This document shows positions 1 to 12,858 of a stretch of DNA of 64,000 nucleotides, one piece after another (position 1 is the stretch's first letter; the number at the start of each line of letters is the position of its first letter). A program made the position numbers and the translations under genes. The notes beneath the pieces are model-generated. The model had not been told where the DNA came from. It did not search any database and worked only from the letters and a program-made list of their open reading frames with translations. Source of the DNA: Lepidostoma basale (taxonomy: Eukaryota > Arthropoda > Insecta > Trichoptera > Lepidostomatidae); the NCBI GenBank assembly GCA_022606425.2, contig JAHDVF020000903.1, positions 1,364,001 to 1,428,000 of the forward strand. The letters run 5' to 3'.

Positions 1-300
1 GGACGTCGGCGATTTCGCGGGCATCTCACCTACGGTACGCATGAGTGAAATAAAATACGGCGCGTATGAATGGATCAAAACATACACTTAGTGATTTCTG
101 CGAATGTCAGCGGAGACATTTGTAACGGAATGAATTAAATCGTTTTAACTCGCGCGAAAATTTAAAATATTATTTTATTCGTAAACGGCTCAAACGCGCA
201 AAAGCGTCGTTTTATTATAGATTTTTTAAGCCCGGCTTCTCGGCTTTTATGGAAGTACCGCCATTGGGTGAGAGTAGGAAGTAACGAGGGATGCAAGGTT
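1..300. other. Unassigned GC-moderate edge sequence
   Basis: The first 60 bases are richer in CG dinucleotides than the following DNA and could be the edge of an exon or regulatory block cut by the window boundary. I see no convincing reading frame, splice pair or repeat here. The stretch from about 60 to 500 holds nothing else I can name. Confidence 0.15.
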
Positions 301-504
301 GACTTCTTTGAGTGCCGAACTGGAGGACGACTGCTGAGGACAGGGACTGCTGGAGGTGAAAGTTGACGGAAGCCGAGGCTCGATATGAGCTGTAGCGCCA
401 TCGGAATAGAAAAATTACTATTAAATTAGAAAAGTTATGGAAATTTGGTGTCAATTTTTTTTTGTAAATTTGACACGTTAACACTGTGGAATTCCATAAA
501 GACG

Positions 505-608
505 TTTTTTGTTAATAAAAACTGTTTTTAATACTTTTGGGTTATTTTTCTTTACGTTCTCTCGATAATAAAGGTGTAAAACCTTATAAACATGTCAAGA
601 AAAATTAA
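505..608 (+). repeat. Hammerhead-like foldback remnant, type 1
   Basis: The right half (about 556-606) reads TTCTC, a degraded TCGATAA box, a hairpin AAAGG...CCTT, then TAAACATGTC and AAGAA, the same order as the better copy at 35161-35208. The left half (505-552) is the reverse complement of that element's outer arm, with the inner ribozyme part deleted. This makes a truncated inverted pair. Core bases are mutated (GATAA for GATGA, TAAA for GAAA), so catalysis is unlikely. Assignment rests on similarity to the other loci in this window. Confidence 0.55.
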
Positions 609-846
609 CGCGGATGTAGAAAAAATAATTTTTCATTCATTACAAATATCGTTTACTTTATAGGATTGTTACAAAATACTATATTAATTTTTGTAGCTTT
701 TTATTGAAGAGTGCAAAAAAATATTTAAAAATTTGTAAGTGTGTATTCACAACCCAAGATGATTGAGGCGAATATAGAATAAATTATTTAGTAATAGATA
801 TAATATAATAAAACACTATGTGTTAACCCACATACCGCGGTTAAAT

Positions 847-1225
847 ACCAAGTTTCCTTCTGTATGGAAGAGAAGCATGGAACTGGCAAAAGAAGGATGA
901 AAGTAGAAAAGTGTTATGAACAAAATAATGAAAGGGTCATTAAGATGGTTTGAAAAGTTTGGAAAGAATGAGTGAAGATAGAATGGTAAAGAAGGTATAT
1001 GTAAACGGCGTGAACGGAGCTAGAAATAGAAAAGCCGAGGAAAACGTGGCACGATCAAATCAATCAAATATTAAATGTCGGTCATCTGAGAAATCGACGT
1101 GCGTGCATGACAAGATGTATGAATGTAGAGGATGCGAGAGAAGTATGTCAGGACAGAACAGTGTGGCGTTCCATTATTTTTGTCTACCCCACCGGGGAGA
1201 CGGCGTGATGGTTAGTTAGTTAGTG
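847..1225 (+). mobile_element. LINE-A 3' fragment (non-LTR retrotransposon)
   Basis: This is a 5'-truncated, internally deleted copy of the LINE whose best copy is at 29739-31075. The sequence from the CATGGAACTGGC region to the 3' end is shared. An open stretch at 950-1219 keeps the C-terminal order found in that LINE (KKVYVNGVNGARN, then a frameshifted GRPRKTWHDQ region and a CMNVE-like segment). It ends with the family's 3' signature, GGGGAGACGGCGTGATGG followed by repeated TTAG. It is not a host gene. Confidence 0.85.
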
Positions 1226-1294
1226 TTTTATTATTTTATATCTATAAGTTAAAAATGTTTAGAAAGCGAATGCTTCATATGGAAGTTTCATTGT

Positions 1295-1540
1295 TTATTC
1301 AGAGAAAGGACCAAAGTTACGGACGTAGCGTGCAAAATAGCCTCATTGAAATGGAATTGGGCCGGCCATATAGCGAGGACAACGGATGATCGGTGGACAT
1401 GACGCACCCTGGAGTGGCGACCAAGATGCGGCCATAGAAATCCTGGCAGACCACAAGCCAGATGGTCTGATGACATCAAGAAAGTGGCAGGAGGTCAATG
1501 GCACAGAGTGGCGGCAATGATGATGATGATTATTAAAATA
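1295..1540 (+). mobile_element. LINE-C C-terminal fragment
   Basis: Translation gives TKVTDV, then LKWNWAGHIAR, a DDRWT motif, EWRP, GRPQARWSDDIKKVAG and QWHRVA. This is the C-terminal tail typical of one widespread insect non-LTR reverse transcriptase group (K-W-x-WAGH ... GRP-x-x-RW-x-DDI). An in-frame TGA follows DDRWT. The copy ends in a short ATG repeat and ATTATTAAAATAAAG. Only the 3' end survives; no reverse transcriptase core is present. Related fragments lie at 3879, 16012, 36390 and 59450. Confidence 0.8.
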
Positions 1541-1924
1541 AAGACTTAACCCAGTATTCATAATCGGAAAGTTTCCAGAAAAATCTGTTCAATTCATTTC
1601 ATTTCAACTGGTTTCAATTTCCATAATTTACACCATGACTGAAACTACTGAATCAGTGGTGTGCTCGTAATAAATCCATTACAGCCGGCGGGGGAGTATT
1701 GCCGCGCGATTGTTGTGTATTTATTAGCTGGAGTAACGTGCAAATGGACTGTGGGATAGATTTTGTTTGTTAATTAGTTTAAATGTTCTATAATTCCAAC
1801 AATGTTGTAATAAATATGAAGCATACAAGTTAAATGAATTTAAATAAATTTGACAAACGTGAACTATTAATATAATTTCTTCTATATACGCATAAATATG
1901 TAATGCATATACTCGTATTCGCAT

Positions 1925-1974
1925 ATAACAAATATTATGATTCATAGATAAAATACAATCATAATATTTGTTAT
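1925..1974. repeat. Perfect 18-bp inverted repeat
   Basis: ATAACAAATATTATGATT at 1925-1942 is exactly complementary to 1957-1974, with a 14-base loop. No TSD or longer arms are evident. It may be a chance AT-rich palindrome or the relic of a foldback element. Confidence 0.6.
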
Positions 1975-2067
1975 AACAAAAGCAAAAACATTCCAAAATA
2001 AATCTTTATAACATCTGTTAGATCATGTAAACAACAACAATTTTATAATATTTTTATAAATATGTAT

Positions 2068-2112
2068 CTTTTCTGAAGGAGGACTGTTTGTCCGAAACAT
2101 GTCAATATAATT
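2068..2112 (+). repeat. Hammerhead-like motif, type 4
   Basis: CTGAAGGA at 2073 is followed by a GGAC...GTCC hairpin, then GAAACATGTC ending at 2103. The order matches a minimal hammerhead: CUGANGA box, stem II, GAAA, a palindromic ACATGT stem III and a UC cleavage site. One extra base sits between the first box and stem II. The 3' flank is AT-rich. It resembles the right unit at 57131-57160. Confidence 0.5.
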
Positions 2113-2228
2113 TTATTTTTTAATAAAAGTGTTGTATATACAAAGTGTCTAAAAAAGAAAAAGAAAAATATTTATATAAAATCATAATCTAACTTATAAT
2201 ACAATAATCAACTGTAACTAATTAAATA

Positions 2229-2397
2229 ATCATCACGCCGTCTCCCCGAATAGGCAGGAAGAATGGACCGCCACACTATTCTTTCATCACGCCATTCTCT
2301 AGCTTACTTAACATTAATACATCGCGTCATGCGCGCACGTCAATTTCTCCGATTCTTTACTTTACCGACATTGAATATTCGATCTATTTAATGTATC
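2229..2397 (-). mobile_element. LINE-A 3' fragment
   Basis: The reverse complement contains ATTGAATGTCGGT, GAAATTGACGTGC, TGGCGGTCCATTCTTCCTG and finally CGGGGAGACGGCGTGATG, in the same order as the 3' end of LINE-A. Only the last 170 bases remain, and they are diverged. The usual TTAG tail is replaced by ATTATTTAATTAG. Confidence 0.8.
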
Positions 2398-3878
2398 ATA
2401 GTGTAAATAATTTTAGTGTTTAATGAATCACATTGTCCCGCGAATTCGCGTTTATTATAAATCCTTCGCGAGCTGTATCATTTGTTAATTAAATTTATTT
2501 ATTTCAAAACATATTCATATTTCAAATAACATTTATGTCGTCAATTTGGAAGAATGCATCGAGATAATTACACATGACCAATAATGAAGCTAAATACTTT
2601 TCAATATTTTGAATATTTTATCTTTTAACGTTGTTTCATCAAAGGGAAATAGGTAGATCTCTGATTTGATCATGTTCAACAGTTTGATTTCTCTCCCCAC
2701 CAGCACCACCAGAGACAAGTTGGTTCTGCAAGCTGTGAGATTAAATAGTCTATGTTTATTATTATGCCTATCTTTTTTCCTTGAATCTAAGCTTTTTCAG
2801 GGCAACACATATTTTTTTGTCATTATGCAGGTTTGATCGAGAGCGAAACCGGTTTGCAGGTACATTAATATCTTTTTAAATATTTAATGAAGTTAGACCA
2901 CAAAGAAATGTATTGTTAAGCATCAAAAGGTTGATAGACAGACTTCTGACTTTACATTGACAAAGCTGGTCATAATAATTAAAATCGTGTGTATGAATAT
3001 TTAAAATATGTTATCGTTATATTAATTAAATCCACAGATAGGTTACTTTCTACTAATAAAGTAATTAATTTGATACCTGGTTGTTCACATTGGTAAAACG
3101 TTTGCTTTGTTAAGATAATGAGAAACAGATTCATACAAAAGTAATTTAACTCTGCGTGTTACTATTTATTAATGAAAACTTTCATCCGAACAAACAAAAA
3201 ACAACTTTTTTTTTCGTCGATCAGAAAAACATGAGGCATAGTCGAGAAGAAAGAGATGACTTGTGTATTTAATGTTTTGGTTCACGATTGAATGTCTAAC
3301 ATCCGAAAACAACTTCCGAAGAGAAAATCAATCAACGAACAAGAAAAATCTTTAACTTATCAGAAAGTTTCCCTTGTTCACAGCAACTACCTATTATTCA
3401 CTTGTTCGGTGGAAGAAACAAAGAAGCATAAACCACAACAAGCATTTGCAGGATTGTTCCAATGTTTGAAACATGTCTTTTAAAAGTTTAGATCCAAAGA
3501 GAGCCCCGCGTCCCTCCAGTTGTATTGTTATGAAACTTGCTACAAGAAGTGGAATACAGGATAGATTGGTCGGTGCCCTCCTACGCCCCACATATTAAGG
3601 CCAGCCAAGAAAGTTGAACCAGATTGCTAGGGTTCCCTTTTCAAGTCAATTTTATACTTGTTTGTATCTAGTTTGATTGGAAAAATATTATAAATAAATA
3701 CTTGGTAGACCAAGACCGTCACGTAAAATATTAAACTGCTCATTTTGGTAAACTTCATCTAACATATTACAAGAACTTACCTTTTAATAATTATTTTATC
3801 ACGCAGTATACTATAAAATATAAAATTTATAAGCATTGGCTGTAATTTTAATATGTGTTGTATTTATATTTATATACT
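2398..3878. other. AT-rich intergenic DNA, nothing assigned
   Basis: Apart from short chance frames (such as 3292-3483) I find no splice-supported exon, structural RNA or repeat matched elsewhere in the window. Confidence 0.4.
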
Positions 3879-3981
3879 AAGTACACCACCTGAAAGATGG
3901 ACTGATGACATTGATCGAATAGCTGGAACGACCTGGATGCAGAAGGGACTAGACAGGAACAAGTGGAAGAAAATAGATTAG
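3879..3981 (+). mobile_element. LINE-C C-terminal fragment
   Basis: The reading STPPERWTDDIDRIAG, then TTWMQKGLDRNKWKKI and a stop codon at 3979-3981, matches the extreme C-terminus of the LINE-C group (RW-x-DDI ... W-x-x-x-AQDR-x-x-W). The N-terminal remainder is missing, so this is a dead 3' end of about 100 bp. Confidence 0.7.
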
Positions 3982-6900
3982 TCATATATCCAGCAGTGAG
4001 AAGAAAGCTTAAGAGGAAGATTAAATTCATGCCTTTAACGTATATTTTATTAAATAAAAAGCGGTGTCAGGTAATTATTTTCTCAAGTTACCGAAAGATA
4101 TCAAAGACATTTTACAAGTTCCAAATTACAGAAACAACAAAAAACTTGAAAATGGAAAAAAATATGATGAAATGAATACTTTATTTTTATTGTCCACACT
4201 ATTCTAAGACTTTAATGTTTCCGTGATGATTAATAATATTTTTTGACTTTAAGAAATTTTTATTTATTTATTTTATTTATTTATTGAACATTTACCAAGT
4301 ACATGGTTGTACATTGTATTTATGTCTTTGAGAAGTATATATTCTTGTTACGGATGTATATTAAGATTTTGTATTTAAGAATATTTTGTGATTTACAATT
4401 TTACAAAAATAATTAAGTGAATAATTCAGCTTATCACTTGGGCCACATAACCGGGACACATCAGCTAAGAAAAGGTAACCTTTACAAAAAATCCTCTAAG
4501 AAGGCAATGGAAAAGAACTTCAATAACACTTGCCGGGAAATCACTGTGGCAAGAAAACATTCGCCACCGTGAACGCCAACGTCGAGGGAACCTGTCACTG
4601 TTCTGTAAGAAGAAGAAGAGTAATTCAGTTTTTATTTCGTAAGCAATTTTTTATTTTATTTAAACATTTCATGTATTGTTGAATTACAATTGCAGTTATT
4701 GTAATTGAAGTGACGAAGTAAACAAAATTAAATGCTCTCGTTTATGGAAATAAACGAAATATAATACCGACGACTTCAAAATACTGTGAATGGTGCTCTA
4801 AAGTCAATGAGCGTTCTAATTTCAGTTGATATGGGTAAAAGTGGCTTTATAAATTGATTGTAGAGTGAATGACCTATTTGGTCCGCCACTCCAAATGTTT
4901 ACAAATATATTTATGAGCGTGTGTGTATACATATTTTGCAATACAAGAATATTTGCAGGATAAATCCGTTCGGCTCTTAAAAGGACCTCTCTTCAGCCAG
5001 AGTTGAAGTTCTGAAGAACTTTTAGGTCTTAATGGACTTTGTTGGGATAAGTTCTTCTCGGTGCATCCAACTGAAATATTCCCGTATCTCAGATTTGTTC
5101 AAACACATAAAAATATGCATTCTCTGATACGATCGATACTCTGACGTTAAAGTTTTACATCAGCTTCAAAAATTAGATTTTTTTAAACATACCTACATAT
5201 ATTTTTTCCTATTAAAATCCCTCTCATATGGAATTATTTGGTATAAAAAATAAAGATATATAACAAGCAGCACAAATCTATAATTTAATCAAAATAACTT
5301 ACTGGACGAGGTGGATTTGACGTAGAATAAAATTCCAAATAATTTTAAAAAATCATATTTAATTTCATACAGTTTAAGGCAGTAAGTGTGGTCATCAAGG
5401 CCCTCAAAGCACTTAGCACATCATGGTTTACTCACTACTTGATGATCGTCTAGTCTTCTTACTATACAATGCATATCCAATGTATTGAAAGAGTTCATAA
5501 AACATTCATTTAACATAACAGTTTTAAAATACACATATAATTTTCGAAACAGGTCCACGCTTACTATAGAGCGTTTATTTATTAAAAGCAATCCGGGGGC
5601 CATATGTTTTACGTTCACACTAATCGCACCAATTACGCTTAATGTCTGATCCGATTATGTGGCAGTTATAATACAAAAAGTGTTTGAATAACATATTGAC
5701 TTTAAATTCAAATTAGAATCTGTTCTTTTTCTATTGATGATTGGGTTTTTTTTTGTAAAACTCCATTATAAATTTTAATGTAACCGCGATTGTTTTGTCG
5801 GTTTTCCATAGATTTTTATTTATATAATTCAGAGTTTGATGATACCTTAGCAATGCGAAACAAATTTGTAACAAGTATTTTTTTATATATATTCTATGAA
5901 AAACCGACAAATAAACGCGTTTATATTATAATGTTATTTATATTCTAAAGATTTATGTAAATATATTTTTTTAATTAAATGTATGTGAATATATATTTGA
6001 AAATTGCTATTTGTCATCATAAAATAAATACAAAATATGTAATAATATGAAAGAAATGCAAACTATTTTATAATACTCTCGAATAATCAATTTGATTCAA
6101 TATTTTAATTTGAGTAATAAACATGAATCGAAATATTTGTAATCCCTAACGGTAATGTTACTATTTTTTGGTGAAGAAAATTTCTTTTCAAATAAATTCA
6201 CAAAGCACAATAAATACAGACACAAAATGCACAAAACGCATTTGACAAACAATTAATGCTGTAATAACCATTAATTTTGATAATAAATAAATAAATCTTA
6301 TTCCAGTTTGATTTTTCAGTTAGATATTTAACCTGCTTTACATACAGTTCAAGTATAATTAACTTTGCGTATCGTCGATAAGCAGATTAACGTTATCAAT
6401 TATTAATATCGTGACTGGAAATCTCACACCATCGATATTAGTTCCGCAAACGATCAGGAATAGAAGGGCGTGTATTGTGTAATAGAGTTTTGTGTTTTGT
6501 ACAAAATCACGTTGCGTAAAATTTGAGCAAATTAGATTTGACCTTTCTACCGCCCCATCCAGGATCTGTGCGTGTATTGGGCAACATGAAACAGTGGCGT
6601 CAGTGATGCTTTTCCCTAGGTCAAAAAATCTCCCCAAATCACGAAATATCCCCAGTTTACAAAATTAATAGAAAACAAAAAATTTTTGAACATATAACAT
6701 GTTTTTATCTTATAAGGAATTTGACTCATCGATTGCATCGTGGCATTTGCTTTTTTTTATAATTCTTTTTTAAATATATGATTTTTATATTGTTTTTGAA
6801 AATTTCTGAATATCTTTTAATGAAAAAAAAAATCAATTCTCAAACTATGATAAGAAAAATTCGTTTTTATATAATAATTATATGACTGGAGCATTTATTT

Positions 6901-7204
6901 AAATTTTAAATTATGTGTGTTACATTACAAAATTTGATTTAAAAAAATATTTTAGTTATGGAATTTTATACACAATACACACATATATTTTATTGTAAAT
7001 AATGAGAGAAAAAAATCTATTTTAGAAAATATTGCATTAAGTCATAAAAAAAATCGTCGTTGAAGAATTTCACAGTATTCCATGCCTTAATTTTGTAAAA
7101 ATATGTATGTATATATATTTATATATTGCATTTTATTCCACTTTTCTGGATCGGCAGCTTGCTGTCATCTGACATAGAATTTTTTTTTTCGTTGTTTGAA
7201 AGAG
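3982..7204. other. AT-rich intergenic DNA
   Basis: It contains a (TTTA)n run at about 4258-4286. At 4450-4620 a stretch ends in GAAGAAGAAGAG and may be an unrecognised LINE end. Otherwise it is anonymous AT-rich sequence. The frame at 6359-6637 (minus) shows no family features, and I treat it as chance. Confidence 0.4.
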
Positions 7205-7690
7205 AATTAAGATTCAATCAAACAGCACGTCTTCGTTGCAGTTTCAACACTAAGGATCGATTTGCAGCAAAGTCTTGCACCTCGTTCTCCACTATGCTCA
7301 GTCTTCAGCACCACTCTTAAGCTCGTAATATATGAGAGGTAGTCTTCGCACACTTGTTTCTGATACTCCTGTCGGGAATTCCCCTTGTAATTTGTCCTCT
7401 CAACCATCCCCTCTATTATGTCGTGCAGGAAACCCTGATGGCGCAAAATGTGGCCGATTCATTGGGCTCGCCCCTCTGAGATGGTTTTGATAAGTTGCCT
7501 CCCTCCTTCGATTATACTGAAAACCTCGTCATTTGTGATGTGGTCTCTTCTTGAAATTCTACATAATCTTCTGTAGCACCCCATTTAAAAGGCCTCCAGT
7601 CTGTTTTTTTATCTTTCGGTATGGCACCATTACTCACAACCGTACATCAAGATGCTCGATGCTCGTATGTATGTTCCGGAGCATTAAATA
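7205..7690 (-). mobile_element. LINE-E C-terminal fragment
   Basis: The minus strand reads VLMYGCE, then MGCYRRLCRISRRDHITNDE, a TISEGRAQ segment, IGHILRHQGFLHDIIEGMVE and a basic tail. This order (MYG-x-E, W/M-CYRR-x-x-RI-x-W, TNEEV, F/I-GHI-x-R, IIEGK) is the C-terminal part of a well-known insect LINE group downstream of the reverse transcriptase domain. Several in-frame stops interrupt it. The catalytic YADD region is absent. Confidence 0.75.
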
Positions 7691-7984
7691 CATGTTATTT
7701 GACTCTTTTTGTTTTGCCATCCTAAGTGATCCTACTTTCAAAGTAAACAAACTCTTTTAGGTTTTTTCTTGTGGTTCCAAATATCACTACATTCATTTGT
7801 TTCTCATTACGTCCCACAATAATCGTCACTTTAGTTGAGTATCTCGTACATTCTCCGTGACTGCGAAGGTTTCAGCATGTTTTATTATTTATTTTTTTTG
7901 CACGTATCTATCGAAAACCTATCGCGTGTACATTTTTAAATAATGATTCACTGACAAGTGACAAATTCGATTCATTTAGCCTTA

Positions 7985-8040
7985 TATATGTTTGATTCCC
8001 GGCTATGACAGTGTGATTGTCACACTGTATCTCGCTAAAA
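7985..8040 (+). mobile_element. tRNA-derived SINE fragment
   Basis: It contains TTTGATTCCCGGCTATGACAG followed by the palindromic body segment GTGTGATTGTCACAC. This corresponds to the B box and post-tRNA body of the full SINE at 41636-41925. The tRNA 5' half and the 3' tail are missing or unrecognisable. Confidence 0.65.
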
Positions 8041-9102
8041 TGTCTAGGCACCGGCCGTCACTGGAAGCATCGTGTATTGTAGAGATATGGCAAGGCTAAA
8101 ATATTCATAGAATCAACGAGTTTGCGCCGTTACATTTAAACGTGAAACGTTCTAAACGCTTTAAGCGCTACAATTGATATTAGGATTAGGGTGAAGTGTG
8201 TAAATCTTTTCAAAATATATTACAATATCAACGTTTGTAAAATTGTATCGAATACAATGCAATACTGATATGAAACTGTTCCATAAAACAACGCACAAAC
8301 TCGTACCCACGGTCCATTGAATTTAAACAGCCCGTTTAATTTCCATAAATCCCAACTCTTCGTTTTTCGACCACTATTTTTAGAATGTTTAATTGATTTT
8401 AATATGACAATGTTAGATGGAAAAAGTTACTTAAAATATGAGGAGATCTAGTTATAAAAATTCGCTGCCGTCGTCAATAATAATACATTCATTTTTATAT
8501 TATTTCAATTTCATCTTGTTTTTATGTAATGAAATTTATATAATTATAAAAAATTACATTTCTTACAACTAACATATAAAAAAAATTATATAACACACAG
8601 GATATAATGGTTAGAACATCTAATAAAACACAAAAAGGCATAAAACACACAAATTTGAAATTTGAACAAAAAACTTTAAACGTGACAGAACGTTCACGTC
8701 GTACATTGTACATTGGTTGCGGGACTTGTGAACATTTTCATTATTTTTCATGATTTGCGAATAGTTATTGAATTTTTTCAAACCCTTGTAAAAAAATCTG
8801 ATCCCTTTAAAATGTTCCATTGATTCTGAAATTTGTATTGTTTCTCATTGGGTACCCGTACATCATAGTTATAAGCAACTTGGTCACACAAATATTTCCC
8901 TCAATTTATAAGCAAAAAAAAGTGTATTTAAATCACTTATAATATACTTTTAGTATTTATTTTAAATACTTGAAATTTTATTTTTCTTATCATCTTCTTT
9001 TTTTTGAAGAGTTAATATCAAGGATTTTAATCAATGGTATTAGAATTTATTTGACAATCTTAAATATGAACAGAAAATACCTCATTATTATGTAGAAGGA
9101 AT
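8041..9102. other. AT-rich intergenic DNA, nothing assigned
   Basis: No coding, RNA or repeat signature recognised. Confidence 0.35.
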
Positions 9103-9170
9103 CTGGTCGTGTCCAGACTTGAACCCAAATCCCGTGGATCAAGATTCAAGCGTTCTGTCCACTAATTAAC
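9103..9170 (-). mobile_element. Diverged tRNA-like sequence, possible second SINE family
   Basis: On the minus strand TAGTGGACAGAACGC resembles a Pol III A box, and GGGTTCAAGTCTGG, about 35 bases on, resembles a B box within a weak T-arm. The spacing fits a tRNA. No complete acceptor stem forms and the sequence differs from the main SINE family. It could be a SINE head or a decayed tRNA pseudogene. Confidence 0.4.
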
Positions 9171-9680
9171 AATGATTGGAACGTTTGAAAACGAAGTTAA
9201 TACTTACTATGTGAAAGCCAATGTTTCCCCTTACTAGGGCAATATCAAAGCTCACATAAAACATAATAAAATTCTAGAACACAGTAATTTTGTTAAAAAA
9301 TATATATTAAATTCGGAATTTAACGTCATTGTTCAAGAAAAATCTAATATTTGACGAATTGGTATAATTTTTGCATGATATGAAATATTTATATTGATAT
9401 ATTTCGTCCTGTTATCGTACTTACACATTTAAAGATTGATTCCCTAGTGGATACTTCTATTTAGCAGAATCTTTTTTTTATCTAAAAATTGTTTTTGGCT
9501 TTCAAAACACGTTTTTTTTATAAAACAATTAGTTTTACTAATGCTTTGAACAATTCACTGGACACAATTTTTCTAGTTGTGTTTTTTTTTTTTTAAATAA
9601 CTTCATGTTTACGTACTACACTTATTCATTTCGTGATATTTGGCCGTAGCAATAACACATAAATGTTAAATATTGAGCAA

Positions 9681-9697
9681 CAAGATGGCGGCCATGG
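9681..9697. promoter_or_regulatory. YY1/PHO-like site
   Basis: CAAGATGGCGGCCATGG contains AAGATGGCGGC, the consensus bound by YY1 and its fly homologue Pleiohomeotic. It stands out in an AT-rich surround. A second such site, inverted, is at 62460-62475. Occupancy is not shown. Confidence 0.3.
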
Positions 9698-10249
9698 GCA
9701 GCAGGCGTAGCTGTCGTTTGAAATTACGTTGAAAATTTTGTCTTTTTTTCCGACATTTCGACCATTGTTTTAGTTATTTTCGGAATGTGGGATGATAAAA
9801 AAAGTTTCAAATACATGTATGTGAAACGCAGTGGGTGGTAATTGTTTTTATGGTGCCGCGAAAATGGAAAAAAAGGTCACACGGTGTACGCTCTCATACC
9901 AAGTTGTGCTTCGCTCTGCACGCCTTCTTGACAGGCAGCCTCTTCCAACCTCTACCTGAATTTGTTTCTCGCATCAAATGCTCCATTGAAAGGTCAGCTG
10001 AGAATCCACCTCACAGAAGGAGCGACCCTCTGGATAACAGACCACATAGCCCTACAGCAAAGAAGAAGAAGAGCCGCCCATGCCCCGCCACAGTTCCCGA
10101 CCATCGTAATCATTACAATACAAGTACGTTCGATAGTTCTTATCAATACAAGTACGTTCAAAAGAATGAAGAATTCCAAAGATCTACAGTGTCTCATATT
10201 TATTGTTTCTTGTACAATGATATAGAGCTCCATATTAAATAATAAATAT

Positions 10250-10406
10250 GAATGAAAAAGTCTATTTTCTTTTACTATAATTTATGTGAATGCCTTGTTT
10301 TGCCTGTCTAAGGGGTTATCACATTTGATATTGCCTTATCAGGCGAAACATGTCATTCCCATAAATAACAATGTAATAAAACTTTAAGAAAACTGACTTA
10401 TTCATT
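10250..10406. repeat. Inverted pair with hammerhead-like motif, type 2
   Basis: The right unit (10325-10354) reads TTGATAT, a GCC...GGC hairpin, then GAAACATGTC. Its 3' arm continues ATTCCCATAAATAAC... and ends GACTTATTCATTC. The left part (10250-10306) carries the same arm in reverse complement: GAATGAAAAAGTC, TTTTCTTTT, then TTTTGCCTG. The locus is therefore a foldback with its ribozyme-like unit near the centre. Two core bases differ from CUGAUGA, so activity is doubtful. Confidence 0.6.
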
Positions 10407-12280
10407 CGAATTAGTTTAACGTATTTCAATTGAAACAGTTAATAATGTTGTAGTAATTTAAGGTTTCCGCCAAATCAATGGATTATATTTTTTAATGTTG
10501 AAACAGGTTGATTTGTGGAGATGACGATTCAAATAAGCATGGAAGTCTGTTTTCTAGAAATTCTTTGCACCGAATACAAAAAGTATTTCCAAAGTCTCAG
10601 TCCTAAAATTGATGAGAATTCTATAGGTAATTCCTTGTTTATACAAGAGAAAAGAGTTCTTATACAGAATGAACTAAGACGGATTACAGATTCCTCGAAA
10701 AGCTTCCCATTGAATCGGTGTCATTTTTGTTGTACACCGCCAAAAGTTGGTTTATTTGAATGCGATTCAAATGAACGTCTGAATAGAGTCTTCATTGAAA
10801 CTCAACAAACCAGTGTTGGCTTAAGTTCGGTTAGTTTGCGGATGTCGGTCGCGGTGAGAACTTCCCATCCCAGGTGCGGGCCGCGGGCTCGGGACTCCTC
10901 GTCTCCTCTCCGCAGATTCAATAACTCATTTCCCGGAAAGTGATTTACGGATAACCGCTTTTGTATTTTGTTTTCAATTTTGTATCGGCAACGTCTGTCT
11001 ATTGACTTCATTATGGTAGAGACTTCAACTTTATGTCAACTGTCGATACGTTCAAATTTAGCTTAGATAAATGATGGCAGATTCATTTCTATTCATCCCC
11101 AAAATGTGTTATATAAATATGGTACATATTTCAATTCAATAAAACAGTAATTTGCTTTTTTCAAAACAATACAAAATTTTATTGTTATCAAATTATCATT
11201 TACATGTGAATAATAAGAAATCTTACTAATCAGCGCGTAGTATGCTTCATATTGTAATGTGTACAAATATAATAAGAAATTTACTCCTGTTTTCATATTA
11301 CATTGTTCATTACTTTACTATTGTAAATATGTTTAATGATTGCGTAACATTTTTAACAAATAACATATTTTATTTAACAAATTTTGCTAAACAAAATACA
11401 CAAATACTTACGTAGAAATAACATTATAGAATAACGGTTACCTTATTCAATTTTAACAGATACAAATTACAAAAAAATTCAATGTGTTTCCGGGAATTAC
11501 GTATGCATTTTAATTTATATAAAAAAATAAGAAAATGTATTGCTGAATTTTGTTTTAAATTTTTATGCTACAGGCTTATTTACAATATGTGCTTTCATAT
11601 ATAATATACGAAATGTATGTGTATTTACACGATCATCATAATGACTCTTTAGATCCCACAAGCCCACACATTACTAAATGACAGTATTATAGCTATACAA
11701 CCACTGCATTACAAATAATAGGATAGGGAATAGATATTAAATCACAGCGCAATACATGTTAAGTGTAATAGCAACCCCAAAATTATAAATTATCCCCAAG
11801 AATATTCAACATGACAATACCCTTGGGTGAGTTTTCATTTGTCAATATTAATTTTAGGTACCGTTGGGTTGTACATATCTATCTTCTTATTTTACATTTT
11901 CCTATTAGTTATGGTAAAATATTGTTATTGGACATGGAATTTAATACATATATGCATATTTAAATAATTTTTATATATTTTTGGAATTATTTTGTAATGT
12001 CTTTACGGGGTATTATCATAATTCAGAGAACTAAGCTTTGTAAATAAGATTTCGTTTGAATAATGTTACCAGCACATCGTCATCAAATTCACATTACCTC
12101 GACCAAATTTATGTAAGTAGCCAATGCAGGAAACTGAAATCTTTTATTTCGCAAGGCACTCGTTTTTACGTATTATTTCCACCAAATCCTTTGATGTATG
12201 GTACAATTTAAGATGTTTTACAATGTTATATAAAAAACAGGACACATCTACTTCACCGTTAAATTCTCATTTTTCAACGC
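10407..12280. other. AT-rich intergenic DNA
   Basis: A 142-residue open frame at 10515-10943 has no recognisable domain, signal peptide or splice support, and its 3' part runs through a short GC-rich patch. I do not call it a gene. The rest is anonymous. Confidence 0.35.
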
Positions 12281-12500
12281 TAAAGCTCCGCCGCGAGTCT
12301 AGGCAAAAAGCGCGGTGAGCAAAACAAATTCCTTCGCTCGGAGAACCGTGAGGCCTTTTTTCTCTGCCTCTTTTATTCGTTTACATTCGTCTAATAGATA
12401 AACAGTCGGCTATAGGCGGAAATAGGAGTTCTCCGCTCGCTACAGGCCACCCCCCCGCCACTCCGAGTGGTGCTCGTCGACCCCCGTTTTAATCACATTG
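12281..12500. other. GC-rich block, possible regulatory DNA
   Basis: CG-containing words cluster here (CCGCCGCGAG, GCGCGGTGAG, CCCCCCCGCC) in contrast to both flanks. Frames through it show no protein family. It lies downstream (minus sense) of the 3' end of the two-exon gene. Function unknown. Confidence 0.25.
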
Positions 12501-12852
12501 CCACTTTCTAGAGCCTCTAACGTTTTACCCAAAAGGCTTTGCGGTATCCAATGGAACAAGCTACTCGTAGTTCCTGTGTACATTTTTCTGGTACCGTTCA
12601 CACGAATGAAGACGTTTAAGGAGAGATATAAAATGGATTGTGGTGCAAATGGGTTATACAGAGAAACTGTACAACCGTAGAATTGGGGAAGCACTTGCAT
12701 CATAATAATCTTACATACCTTAGCACATAAGTGCTTCTTCGTTTAGAGCTAGGTACAAAATTCTAGAACTAAGTTTATATAGGCTTCCCGGTACTTTTTC
12801 AAAACTGTATGAAAAAAGGGGATTAATCATAGTAAATATTTGAGAAAATAGT

Positions 12853-12858
12853 TTTATT
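12853..12858 (-). terminator. Candidate polyadenylation signal
   Basis: This is the first AATAAA on the minus strand after the stop codon at 13108. It implies a 3' UTR of about 250 bases for the two-exon gene. It is only a hexamer match. Confidence 0.45.

Noticed and set aside
10515..10943. 142-codon open frame
   Set aside because: No domain, repeat or splice evidence; composition changes abruptly where it enters a GC patch. It could be reconsidered with transcript data.
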